Assembly: GCA_030684575.1 (NCBI GenBank)
Contig: JAUXVD010000008.1
Location: 372,001 to 436,000, forward strand
DNA length: 64,000 nucleotides
Direction: 5' to 3'
DNA from: Nitrospirota bacterium
GTDB lineage: Bacteria > Nitrospirota > Nitrospiria > Nitrospirales > Nitrospiraceae
In this document: positions 7,464 to 15,146 of the stretch, piece by piece
Position numbering within the stretch: the first letter of the stretch is position 1
Layout of the letters: each line of letters opens with the position of its first letter
Notes under the pieces: model-generated
The model's database searches: none
Told to the model about the DNA's origin: nothing
What the model saw: only the letters and a program-made list of their open reading frames with translations
Made by a program: the position numbers and the translations under genes

Positions 7464-9110
7464 ATGGCATCTCGTCGATCGCGTGCGCCAGTGGAGGCTG
7501 ATTTCCTGGTTATCGGGAGCGGTGTAGCCGGTCTCCGCGCGGCGTTGGAGCTCAGCCGTTCGGGCCGTGTCATGGTGCTGACAAAGGGCCATCCGCTTCA
7601 GAGCAGTTCGATCCATGCGCAGGGCGGGGTGGCGGTGGCGATGAGCGAAGAAGACGATGTGGGCATCCATTTGACGGACACGCTCAAAGCGGGGCATGGG
7701 CTCTGCCGAAAAGAAGCGGTGCGGGTCCTCGTCGAAGAAGGGCCTGCGCGGATTCAAGAGTTGATCGGGTGGGGGGCGAAGTTCGATAAAGTGGGCGGGA
7801 AGTTTGCCTTCGCTCGAGAAGCAGCCCACAGCCGAAGCCGCATCCTGCGTGCGCGGGGGGATGCGACAGGGAACGAGATGGTGCGCGTGTTGATTGCCGA
7901 GGTGAATCGGCAGAAACAGATACAGCGGTTGGACCATCACTTTACCGTGGATCTCGTGGTCGATGCCGGGCGTTGTTGCGGGGCGGTGGTGCTGGATGAA
8001 GGGTCGGGCCGTCAGTTTGTGCTGCCGGCACGTGCCATTGTATTGACCACCGGCGGGGCCGGGCAGATCTATGCACGGACGACCAATCCTGCCAATGCCA
8101 CCGGTGATGGCATGGCTATGGCGTTGCGTGCGGGTGCGGTGCTGCAAGATATGGAGTTCGTACAATTCCATCCTACGGCCCTCTATCTGCCGTCGAGTCC
8201 GCCATTTCTGCTGTCGGAAGCGATGCGCGGCGAGGGCGCGCAGCTTCGCAATAATAAGGGTGCTCTATTCATGCAGCGCTACCACCCGATGGGGGCATTG
8301 GCGCCGAGAGATATCGTGTCTCGGGCAATCTTGGCGGAGATGGCCTCGACGAAAGCGCGCCATGTCTATCTTGATGTCACCCATTTGGGTGCAGAGTTCG
8401 TGAAGCGGCGTTTCCCGACGATCTATGCGACCTGCCTGCGCTACGATATCGATATCACAGAGGAATGGATCCCGGTATCTCCCAGCGCGCATTACATGAT
8501 GGGCGGGGTGTGGACCGATCTGAACGGTGCGACAACGGTTCCGGGGCTCTTCGCCGCCGGAGAGGTGGCCTGTAGCGGTGTGCATGGAGCGAATCGTCTT
8601 GCGAGTAATTCCTTGCTCGAAGGATTGGTGTTTGGTGCGCGCGCGGCTACGGCAGCCGTGGCTTTTGCAGACAGGCATGATATTCCACACCTCTCGTCTC
8701 AGGAGGCCGCGATCCGAGCGGGCCAATTCGGCACATTGGATGATGCGGAAAAGTTGCGAAGCTCGCTCAGGCGAACGATGTGGGGACAAGTCGGTGTGAT
8801 CCGCTCAGGCGAGTCGCTCATCCGAGCCTGCGCACAATTGTCGCGGTGGGCTCAACTTGTGGCTCAGCCGTTTGCCAGCCGAGCCGCGTTAGAAGTGAAG
8901 AACATGGTGCAGGTGGCGCAATGCGTCGCGGAAGCGGCGCTGTGGCGCGAGAACAGCGTCGGGGCCCATTACCGGTCAGATTGTCCGGAGGCCAAGCGGG
9001 CTGGTTGGCAGCAACACAGTCGCCTCTCCAGCGGGGAGGTGGTCAGCGGGAAGACTCTTCAGAAGAAGTCGCGGGGGCTGCTATTGTCTCTGCGGGGGCG
9101 TATCGGCTGA
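7464..9110 (+). CDS. nadB: L-aspartate oxidase
   Basis: NadB oxidises L-aspartate to iminoaspartate with FAD, the first step of de novo NAD synthesis; quinolinate synthase (nadA) is not in the window. Visible features of the succinate dehydrogenase/fumarate reductase flavoprotein fold are the FAD dinucleotide motif GSGVAGLRAAL near residue 18, SIHAQGGVAV, the substrate loop ARSRILRARGDATG (about residue 120), EFVQFHPTAL, and HGANRLASNSLLEGLVFG near residue 370. Length 548 is normal. It follows a lipoprotein gene by 3 bp. Its last 68 bp overlap the 3' end of the opposite-strand transglycosylase gene. Confidence 0.95.
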   Translation: MASRRSRAPVEADFLVIGSGVAGLRAALELSRSGRVMVLTKGHPLQSSSIHAQGGVAVAMSEEDDVGIHLTDTLKAGHGLCRKEAVRVLVEEGPARIQELIGWGAKFDKVGGKFAFAREAAHSRSRILRARGDATGNEMVRVLIAEVNRQKQIQRLDHHFTVDLVVDAGRCCGAVVLDEGSGRQFVLPARAIVLTTGGAGQIYARTTNPANATGDGMAMALRAGAVLQDMEFVQFHPTALYLPSSPPFLLSEAMRGEGAQLRNNKGALFMQRYHPMGALAPRDIVSRAILAEMASTKARHVYLDVTHLGAEFVKRRFPTIYATCLRYDIDITEEWIPVSPSAHYMMGGVWTDLNGATTVPGLFAAGEVACSGVHGANRLASNSLLEGLVFGARAATAAVAFADRHDIPHLSSQEAAIRAGQFGTLDDAEKLRSSLRRTMWGQVGVIRSGESLIRACAQLSRWAQLVAQPFASRAALEVKNMVQVAQCVAEAALWRENSVGAHYRSDCPEAKRAGWQQHSRLSSGEVVSGKTLQKKSRGLLLSLRGRIG

Positions 9111-9765
9111 CCGGACGTTCCAGGATCACACCGTCACGCACCAGAAATGTGCGGTAGTATCCGAGCACCTTCCTGACGTATCGCCTGGTTTCATCATACG
9201 GGGGCAGTGCCTGGTAATGTTCGACGGCATGTTCTCCTGCATTGTAGGCCGCCAGGGCCAGCGGTAGATTTCCATGAAATCGGTCGAGCAACTGGCGTAA
9301 GTATTTCGTCCCTCCGCCCACATTATCATCAGGGTCATACATATCCCGCACATCCAGACGCAGGGCGGTCTGCGGCATCAGTTGCATGAGGCCGATGGCC
9401 CCGGCACGAGATACGGCCCGTGGATCAAAATTCGACTCGGCTTTGATGACGGCTCGGATCAACGCGGGATGGAGTTGATGTTGTGAGGAGTAGCGGCGGA
9501 TGACTGGTTCGAGCTCTCGTTCGGACAGGATGTCGTGGAAGCGGTTGGATTTGGATTCGATCTCAATTTTCCTGTAGCGCGCATCGGAGGGGACATTTGT
9601 GAGCGAGATCGAGCCGTCGCGGCTCACGTATTGGTAGATTTCCGCCTGGGTTGTCGGCACGGAGAAGGCCAATGATCCGACAGTGGCGATGACCGCTGTG
9701 ATGAGCCCAATGGCTGCATGCTGTTTTTGGCGTGATGTCATGTGCATAGAAAATGTGTTGTGCAT
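9043..9765 (-). CDS. Lytic transglycosylase, SLT domain
   Basis: A 240-residue periplasmic enzyme that cleaves the MurNAc-GlcNAc bond of peptidoglycan. The N-terminus is a signal peptide (IGLITAVIATVGSLAFSV), followed by a short DUF4124-like stretch (IYQYVSRDGSISLTNVP) and then the SLT domain with the catalytic Glu in VIKAESNFDPRAVS, AIGLMQLMP, and the NAGEHAV and YVRKVLGYY motifs. The ATG at 9765 was chosen; 9747 and 9741 are possible and none has a good ribosome site. The 3' end overlaps nadB by 68 bp in antisense. Confidence 0.88.
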   Translation of the reverse strand: MHNTFSMHMTSRQKQHAAIGLITAVIATVGSLAFSVPTTQAEIYQYVSRDGSISLTNVPSDARYRKIEIESKSNRFHDILSERELEPVIRRYSSQHQLHPALIRAVIKAESNFDPRAVSRAGAIGLMQLMPQTALRLDVRDMYDPDDNVGGGTKYLRQLLDRFHGNLPLALAAYNAGEHAVEHYQALPPYDETRRYVRKVLGYYRTFLVRDGVILERPVSRYAPAETIAAPATSSEESSR

Positions 9766-9875
9766 GGTTGCAACGATATCAGTATGCCTCTGGCTGTCAA
9801 GAAACTGCAGATCTTGTGCCTGGAGGCCTGCAATAAATAGTGTGGGAAAACAATGGGTCTGTGAGGGGGGAACAG

Positions 9876-10751
9876 CTAGTGTTCTAAACCACGTGTTCGA
9901 GTGGCAATAAATTGTCTGTGGAGTTGTTGGGTAAGGGGTCCTGGGGATCCATTCCCGATCGAATGTCTGTCCACCATGGTGACCGGCATCACTTCCATGG
10001 TTGTGTTGGTGAGAAAACATTCGTCTGCCTGGGTGAGCGCTTCGATTCCAAAATGTCCCTCGTCAATGGGGATCTTGGCTTCATGGGCGAGGCCGAGCAA
10101 GATGTCGCGCGTAATGCCGTCTAGTAGGCCACAGTCGAGTGCCGGGGTGCAGAGCCGACCTGCTCGGACGAAAAAGAGATTGCTGACGGTGGATTCCGTC
10201 AAGTGTGACTCCCAATTGAGCAAAATACTGTCGAAGGCACCGGCCGCGATGGCTTCCCGCTTGGCCAAAATATTGTTTAGAAAGTTTGTGGCTTTGATCT
10301 GGGGCGAAAGTGCGCTGGGCAAGTTTCGCCTCGTTTGGGCAACGATCAGGCTCACGCCGGTTCGGTATTGTTCTGCCTGAGGAGGGTGAAGCGGTTTTGT
10401 CATGATGACCACGGTAGGGGTTGGGCACAGGGCCGGATCCAAGCCGATATCACCGGGTCCTCGTGAGATGGTGATGCGAAGATAGGCGTCGGTGCGTTCA
10501 TGTCCGACGTCATTCCTCATCATGGCCTCGTGGAGGAGCGCCGGCCATGTTTGCTCAGGTATCGGAATCGTCAGGCCGATCGCGTCTGCTGAGCGGCGCA
10601 GCCGGGCCAGATGTTGGTCCCGCATGAAGATCCGGCTCCCGTAGGAGCGAATCGTTTCATAGACGCCATCGCCGTAGAGGAAGCCATGGTCGAAGACGGA
10701 GACGACGGCTTCCTGTTCTGTCACGAACCGATCGTTCAGGTAAATCCACAT
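9876..10751 (-). CDS. pabC: Class IV aminotransferase, probable aminodeoxychorismate lyase
   Basis: A 291-residue PLP enzyme of the class IV fold (PabC, IlvE and D-amino acid aminotransferase). Seen: DHGFLYGDGVYETIR near residue 20, the PLP lysine in SPQIKATNFLNN, the phosphate-binding Glu in LTESTVSNLFF, and the second PLP motif near EVMPVT. The start lies 2 bp after the stop of pabB, so the two are one operon. That context argues for PabC, which releases pyruvate from aminodeoxychorismate to give p-aminobenzoate for folate. Sequence alone would also fit a branched-chain or D-amino acid aminotransferase. Confidence 0.75.
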   Translation of the reverse strand: MWIYLNDRFVTEQEAVVSVFDHGFLYGDGVYETIRSYGSRIFMRDQHLARLRRSADAIGLTIPIPEQTWPALLHEAMMRNDVGHERTDAYLRITISRGPGDIGLDPALCPTPTVVIMTKPLHPPQAEQYRTGVSLIVAQTRRNLPSALSPQIKATNFLNNILAKREAIAAGAFDSILLNWESHLTESTVSNLFFVRAGRLCTPALDCGLLDGITRDILLGLAHEAKIPIDEGHFGIEALTQADECFLTNTTMEVMPVTMVDRHSIGNGSPGPLTQQLHRQFIATRTRGLEH

Positions 10752-10753
10752 GG

Positions 10754-12238
10754 TTAGGTCCGTTGCAATGCCTTGAAAAAGGCTTGAGCCTTCTGAATCG
10801 TTTCCTCGTATTCTTTGGCCGGATCGGAATCGGCCACAATCCCGGCGCCGACCTGCAAGTATCCCTTTCCTGCACACCATACCAAAGTTCGAATCACGAT
10901 GTTCAGATCGAGGTTGCCGTTCCAGCCGATGTACCCGAATGATCCGGTATAGGGGCCGCGGCGTACCGGTTCCAGTTCCTCGATAATCTCCATGCAGCGG
11001 ATCTTCGGTACGCCCGTGATCGTGCCTCCAGGGAACAGTGCTTGAATGAGATCGAAGGGTGTGGCGTCAGGCCGCAAGGTGCCGCTGACGTTGGATACGA
11101 TGTGGCTGACGTGCGAGTACTGCTCAATCGCCATGAATTCATCGACCTGTACCGTGCCGAATTGGCAAACGCGGCCCAGGTCGTTTCGTTCAAGGTCGAC
11201 GAGCATGAGATGTTCCGCCCGTTCCTTCTCATTCGCGAGTAATTCGTCGATGAGGCGTTGATCGTCACGGTCGTCCTGTCCGCGCGGTCTGGTTCCGGCA
11301 ATCGGACGTGTATCCGCCTGCCGGTTGTGGAGACGGACCAGCCGTTCGGGCGAGGAGCTGATCAAGGTGACGTCATCGAAGTGCATGAGCCCTGAGAACG
11401 GCGAGGGGTTGACGGCCTGTAGACGTCGATAGAGCTCCTGCTCGTAGGTCTGTCGATCGGTGCCATCGTTGTAGGTGCCGGGAGGTTGCAGGGTAAATCG
11501 ATGCGACAGGTTGGCCTGGTAGATATCTCCTGAGGAAATATATGCTTGGCAGCGCCGAACTTGATCGAGGTAGTCGTCCCTGGTTTGGTCAGGATGAAAG
11601 GCCATCTGATCGAATGATGGGAGATTCGCAAAAGGAGCGGGCTGTCCACTCAATCGGGCTTCCCATTCGGTCAACCGGTCTATACCCTCGCGATAGAGCT
11701 GCTCACGGGATTCTCCTAAGAACCGTTCCATGGGCGGACAGAAGATAATGTGCAGACGGGCAGTCTGGTGATCGACTGCGGTGACGAGGTCGTACAGACC
11801 GAATTGTAGGTAGGGGATCTGCAGATCCTCTTTGGCCATAGAGGGAAGCGCTTCAAAGTCGCGCACGAGATCGTAACTGAAATAGCCGACGGCTCCACCC
11901 AGAAATGAAGGCAGCCCTGTAGGAGGTGCGATCTGGGGGCCATCGAACAGCTGGCGAAGGCTATTGAATGGGTTGTTCGATACACATTCGTGTCCCTCGC
12001 CGGTTCGAAGCGTGGCCTGCCCTTGTCGACCGGTCAGCATCGAGTAGGGGTTGCTTCCTAGAAATGAATAGTGGCCTTCTCTGTCCGTCCCTTTTCCGCT
12101 ATCGAGCAGAAATGAGGGCTGTGAGGGCGATGCAATTAATCGATACAGGTCGAAGGCTGTCCTTCCATGGTTCTCCAGCGTGAGGATGAGGGGCTGCGGA
12201 GGACCGATCAGGAACGATGGTTGGGAGAAACGAGTCAT
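10754..12238 (-). CDS. pabB: Aminodeoxychorismate synthase component I
   Basis: A 494-residue chorismate-binding enzyme. The N-terminal third is the anthranilate-synthase-I-like domain; the C-terminal part has the chorismate fold with YQANLSHRF, SSPERLVR, RPIAGTRPRG, EHLMLVDLERND, SHIVSNVSG and the tail GGTITGVPK...GPYTGSFGY. It would add ammonia from a PabA glutaminase, not encoded here, to chorismate. The overlap-free pairing with the class IV aminotransferase supports PabB. The PIAGT motif has Ala where E. coli PabB has its catalytic Lys, so a TrpE role cannot be excluded from sequence alone. Confidence 0.85.
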   Translation of the reverse strand: MTRFSQPSFLIGPPQPLILTLENHGRTAFDLYRLIASPSQPSFLLDSGKGTDREGHYSFLGSNPYSMLTGRQGQATLRTGEGHECVSNNPFNSLRQLFDGPQIAPPTGLPSFLGGAVGYFSYDLVRDFEALPSMAKEDLQIPYLQFGLYDLVTAVDHQTARLHIIFCPPMERFLGESREQLYREGIDRLTEWEARLSGQPAPFANLPSFDQMAFHPDQTRDDYLDQVRRCQAYISSGDIYQANLSHRFTLQPPGTYNDGTDRQTYEQELYRRLQAVNPSPFSGLMHFDDVTLISSSPERLVRLHNRQADTRPIAGTRPRGQDDRDDQRLIDELLANEKERAEHLMLVDLERNDLGRVCQFGTVQVDEFMAIEQYSHVSHIVSNVSGTLRPDATPFDLIQALFPGGTITGVPKIRCMEIIEELEPVRRGPYTGSFGYIGWNGNLDLNIVIRTLVWCAGKGYLQVGAGIVADSDPAKEYEETIQKAQAFFKALQRT

Positions 12239-12276
12239 GGGTGACGATATATCGCTTTACAAATGACGCGCTACCC

Positions 12277-12309
12277 ACTATACCCGACTGTTCCCGCTGT
12301 GTCACAGCG
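12277..12309 (-). promoter_or_regulatory. Promoter of pabB with an overlapping palindrome
   Basis: On the minus strand GTGACA (12305-12300) and TATAGT (12282-12277) are 17 bp apart, five of six matches each. Transcription would begin about 30 nt before the pabB ATG. A perfect palindrome with 7-bp arms, CGCTGTG-T-CACAGCG (12295-12309), overlaps the -35 element and could be an operator. No regulator gene is adjacent. Confidence 0.55.
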
Positions 12310-12319
12310 CAGAGTCGGC

Positions 12320-12349
12320 TTGACAAATTCGGGATGATTCTGCTTGAAT
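12320..12349 (+). promoter_or_regulatory. Candidate promoter of the F0 gene cluster
   Basis: A perfect TTGACA (12320-12325) is followed after 18 bp by TTGAAT (12344-12349), which matches four of six -10 bases. It lies about 70 bp upstream of atpZ and is divergent from the pabB promoter. Confidence 0.4.
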
Positions 12350-12418
12350 TGCGCGCCCGCCATCGGCAGAGTCCTTGCGTTATGGATCGCATAACGAACT
12401 CTCCTCCGTGGGTACGAC

Positions 12419-12640
12419 ATGACCCCTTCACAAGATCCATTGTACGCAGGGCTTGGCCAAGCGGTCCGGATCGGAACCGATCTGCTCGCGTCGCTGATTG
12501 TCGGGGGAGGGTTGGGTTGGGTGGCTGACACCTACCTCTTCGGTTCTACTCCCTGGGGAATGGTCGTGGGGCTCGTGCTGGGCGTCGTGGCCGGGATCAG
12601 GAATGCGTACCGGTCGGCGCAACAGTGGCCGAAGACATAA
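12419..12640 (+). CDS. atpZ: AtpZ/AtpI-type small membrane protein of ATP synthase
   Basis: A 73-residue protein with two membrane helices (LLASLIVGGGLGWVADTYLF and WGMVVGLVLGVVAGI) and a basic end. This is the AtpZ/AtpI layout: small proteins at the head of atp operons that help c-ring assembly or Mg/Ca uptake. The RQ or GLG(W)..D.. pattern between the helices (GGGLGWVADTY) is typical of AtpZ. It is first in the cluster, 31 bp before atpB. Whether it is AtpI or AtpZ is a matter of naming at this length. Confidence 0.8.
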   Translation: MTPSQDPLYAGLGQAVRIGTDLLASLIVGGGLGWVADTYLFGSTPWGMVVGLVLGVVAGIRNAYRSAQQWPKT

Positions 12641-12671
12641 CGACGTTGTAATAGGAAAGTACGAAAGCGCC

Positions 12672-13421
12672 ATGGAAGAAAGTCCGCTTCATCCGTTCGA
12701 GCTGCACAACTGGGTACCGATCTCGCTAGGCGGATTGGATATTTCCATCAATAAAGCCGTGGTGATCATGTGGGTGGTCGTTGCTCTCGTGGCGGCGCTC
12801 ATGGTCATGGCGGGATCAGCGCGCAAGCTGGTACCTGGCAAGTTGCAGAGCATGGCGGAGATGATGGTGGATTTCATCCGCGGCATCATCATGGATACGA
12901 TGGGCAAAGAGGGCATGCGCTTCTTTCCCCTCATCGCCACACTCTTTCTCTTCATTCTCTTCTGTAATCTCATCGGATTGATTCCCGGCAGCTACACGGT
13001 GACGAGTCAGATTGTCGTGACTGCCGTATTTGCCTGCCTGGTCTATGGGCTCAGCCTGGTCATGGGATTTCTGTTGCACGGGGTGAAGTTCCTGGGCATT
13101 CTCGTTCCGCCCGGCACGCCGGCCTGGTTGCTGCCGTTGATGATCCCGATCGAGTTGATCAGCCAATTGGCGAGGCCCATTTCGCTGGCTGTTCGATTGT
13201 TTGCGAATATGACGGCCGGCCACGTGATTCTTGGAGTTCTGTTCGGCTTGGCCATCAGTGGCGGGTTGTTGATCGGGTGGTTGCCCTTTGCGTTTACGAT
13301 CGCGATGAACGGGTTGGAAGTCGGTATCGCGTTCATTCAAGCCTATATTTTTACCGTGTTGACCTGCGTCTATTTGGGGGACGCATTCCACTTACACGGC
13401 CACGATGAGCACGCGCACTAG
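12672..13421 (+). CDS. atpB: ATP synthase F0 subunit a
   Basis: A 249-residue inner-membrane protein that forms the proton half-channels beside the c-ring. Several long hydrophobic helices are visible. The fourth contains the essential Arg in QLARPISLAVRLFANMTAGH (about residue 175), and the last ends AFIQAYIFTVLTCVYLGDA. The N-terminus MEESPLHPFELHNWVPI is typical. The ATG at 12672 was chosen because it starts this conserved N-terminus. The C-terminus is His-rich (HLHGHDEHAH). Confidence 0.95.
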   Translation: MEESPLHPFELHNWVPISLGGLDISINKAVVIMWVVVALVAALMVMAGSARKLVPGKLQSMAEMMVDFIRGIIMDTMGKEGMRFFPLIATLFLFILFCNLIGLIPGSYTVTSQIVVTAVFACLVYGLSLVMGFLLHGVKFLGILVPPGTPAWLLPLMIPIELISQLARPISLAVRLFANMTAGHVILGVLFGLAISGGLLIGWLPFAFTIAMNGLEVGIAFIQAYIFTVLTCVYLGDAFHLHGHDEHAH

Positions 13422-13457
13422 CGCGTGTGAGTTCAGACAAGGGAGGAGTAGGACACA

Positions 13458-13688
13458 ATGGATTCAGCAGCAGCAGCATTGTTGGGCATGGGGTTGGCGG
13501 CGGCAGGGTTTGCCGGAGCCGGCGTGGGTATCGGCTACATCTTCGGGAAGATGATCGAAGCCGTGGCGCGCCAGCCGGAAGCGGAAGCCCGCGTCGGAAA
13601 GTATATGTGGATCGGGTTTGCGCTGGTGGAAGCCATCGCGCTGTACGGCCTGGTCATCGCGTTCATCATCATGGGCCTTCGCAAATAG
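13458..13688 (+). CDS. atpE: ATP synthase F0 subunit c
   Basis: A 76-residue hairpin of two membrane helices that oligomerises into the rotor ring. The polar loop is ARQPEAEARVG and the ion-binding carboxylate is the Glu in GFALVEAIALYGL. Against the known Na-binding c-subunit pattern, the helix-1 Gln position is Ile (GVGIGYIFG) and the residues after the Glu are Ala-Ile instead of Ser-Thr, so proton coupling is inferred. The ribosome site GGGAGGAG is strong, as usual for this highly expressed subunit. Confidence 0.95.
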   Translation: MDSAAAALLGMGLAAAGFAGAGVGIGYIFGKMIEAVARQPEAEARVGKYMWIGFALVEAIALYGLVIAFIIMGLRK

Positions 13689-13777
13689 GAGCAGGCTCAA
13701 GGCCTGAGGCAATGGGCCGGGGAAAAGACGTGAGTTCCTTTCGCCATTTGCCACGCGCCTTGTGTCTGGGTTGAACT

Positions 13778-14284
13778 ATGCCGCAGTTTGAATCGCACTT
13801 TTTTTCTTCCTTGATTTTCTGGGAAGTCCTGTCGTTCGGGATTCTCTTTTTTGTGCTCTACAAGTTTGCCTTCCCTGGCATCTTGGGCGTGCTGGAAGAG
13901 CGGGAAAAGAAAATTAAGGACAGTCTCGATCAAGCCGAGCGTCACCGGTCAGAGGCCGAACGGAAGCTCAAAGAGTACGAGGCCAAGCTAAACACTGCTG
14001 CGAAAGAAGCAGAAACTATTCTGGCTGCCGCGAAAGAGCGGGCGCAGCGGCTCATGGAAGAAAATGAGCAGCGGTTGACGACCGAAGCCGAGCGGATCAA
14101 GGGCGATGCGACGCGCGAGATCGATCATGAGCGCCGTAAGGCGATTCAGGATATTCGGGCTCAAACGACGGACTTGGCCTTGATGGTGGCCGAGAAGGTG
14201 GTGCAGCGCAGTCTCACCGATGCGGACCACCGGAAATTTGCAGACGAAGCGCTTGAGGTCCTGTCGAAATCCTACCAGCGGTAA
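13778..14284 (+). CDS. atpF: ATP synthase F0 subunit b
   Basis: A 168-residue peripheral-stalk protein: one N-terminal membrane helix (FFSSLIFWEVLSFGILFFVLYKFAF), then a long charged coiled coil (residues 38-140) that ties F0 to F1. One b gene, not a b/b' pair, is seen. It is the last gene of the cluster: the delta, alpha, gamma, beta and epsilon genes that usually follow are absent, and larE comes next on the opposite strand. Confidence 0.93.
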   Translation: MPQFESHFFSSLIFWEVLSFGILFFVLYKFAFPGILGVLEEREKKIKDSLDQAERHRSEAERKLKEYEAKLNTAAKEAETILAAAKERAQRLMEENEQRLTTEAERIKGDATREIDHERRKAIQDIRAQTTDLALMVAEKVVQRSLTDADHRKFADEALEVLSKSYQR

Positions 14285-14295
14285 CTTTTTGATCA

Positions 14296-14323
14296 GGCGG
14301 GATCAGCCTAGGCTGGTCCCGCC
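14296..14323. terminator. GC-rich hairpin between convergent atpF and larE
   Basis: Arms 14296-14308 and 14311-14323 give a 13-bp stem with one G-U pair. It starts 12 bp after the atpF stop and includes the end of larE. There is no T-run after it on either strand, so its terminator role is likely but not proven. Confidence 0.4.
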
Positions 14324-15112
14324 CGGTCTGTATCCGTCCAAATCCACACAGACGAAGCGGAATCCAACCTGTCGCAGTCTGTCGCTGATTCGTGCTCGCA
14401 GGTCCGGTTGATTCAGCCTGGAGAATTCCTCCGGGCCGATTTCGATTCGCGCCACTTCGCCATGTTCTCGTACGCGTACATGGCGAAACCCTTCAGCCTG
14501 TAACATCTCTTCCGCCTGTTCTACGCGGCGGAGTTTGTCGATCGTGATCGGGATGCCGCGCGGGATTCGAGAGGAGAGGCAGGCTGCGGCCGGTTTATCC
14601 CAGTTCGAGAGTCCCAGAATCTTGGCGAGCGCCCGTACTTCCGCCTTTGAGAACGATGCCTCGACCAGCGGGCTGCGAACTCCCCACTCGCGGGCGGCTG
14701 TGATGCCTGGCCGATCATCTCCGAGATCGTCGAGATTCGTTCCATCCACAATCCACTTGCTCTGACGTGGTTCACGCAGCCCATCCATCAATTGATAGAG
14801 GTCTGTTTTGCAATGGAAGCAGCGGGCGGCATCGTTCTGTACGAAGGCGGGAATCTCGAGTTGATCGGTATGGACGAGTTCATGCTGCGCCCCGATCTCT
14901 GAGGCCATCTGCCTCGCTCCCTTGAGTTCGATCTCGGGAAATGTCGGTGAGACAGCGGTGATGCCCAGTGCGCGTGCACCGAGCTGCTCATGGGCGATTT
15001 TCAGGACGACGGTGCTGTCGATCCCGCCGGAGTAAGCGACCAGCACGGACTGCATGTCCGAGATCACCTGGCGGAGTCTGTCGAGTTTGCCCTGGAGGGA
15101 TTCGGTCGCCAT
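14303..15112 (-). CDS. larE: ATP-dependent sacrificial sulfur transferase LarE
   Basis: LarE activates the biscarboxylate nicotinate precursor with ATP and supplies sulfur for the nickel-pincer cofactor of lactate racemase-like enzymes. The 269-residue protein has the PP-loop motif YSGGIDSTV near residue 28 and an N-type ATP-binding fold. It holds CFHCKTD (about residue 98) and a third Cys in AAACLSSR. This is the three-cysteine pattern of LarE forms that carry a 4Fe-4S cluster rather than using up a single Cys. larB, larC and larA are not in the window, so it is an orphan here. Confidence 0.85.
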   Translation of the reverse strand: MATESLQGKLDRLRQVISDMQSVLVAYSGGIDSTVVLKIAHEQLGARALGITAVSPTFPEIELKGARQMASEIGAQHELVHTDQLEIPAFVQNDAARCFHCKTDLYQLMDGLREPRQSKWIVDGTNLDDLGDDRPGITAAREWGVRSPLVEASFSKAEVRALAKILGLSNWDKPAAACLSSRIPRGIPITIDKLRRVEQAEEMLQAEGFRHVRVREHGEVARIEIGPEEFSRLNQPDLRARISDRLRQVGFRFVCVDLDGYRPGGTSLG

Positions 15113-15146
15113 GGATGCCTGCCCCTTGGAGTCGATGCCGGGTCGA

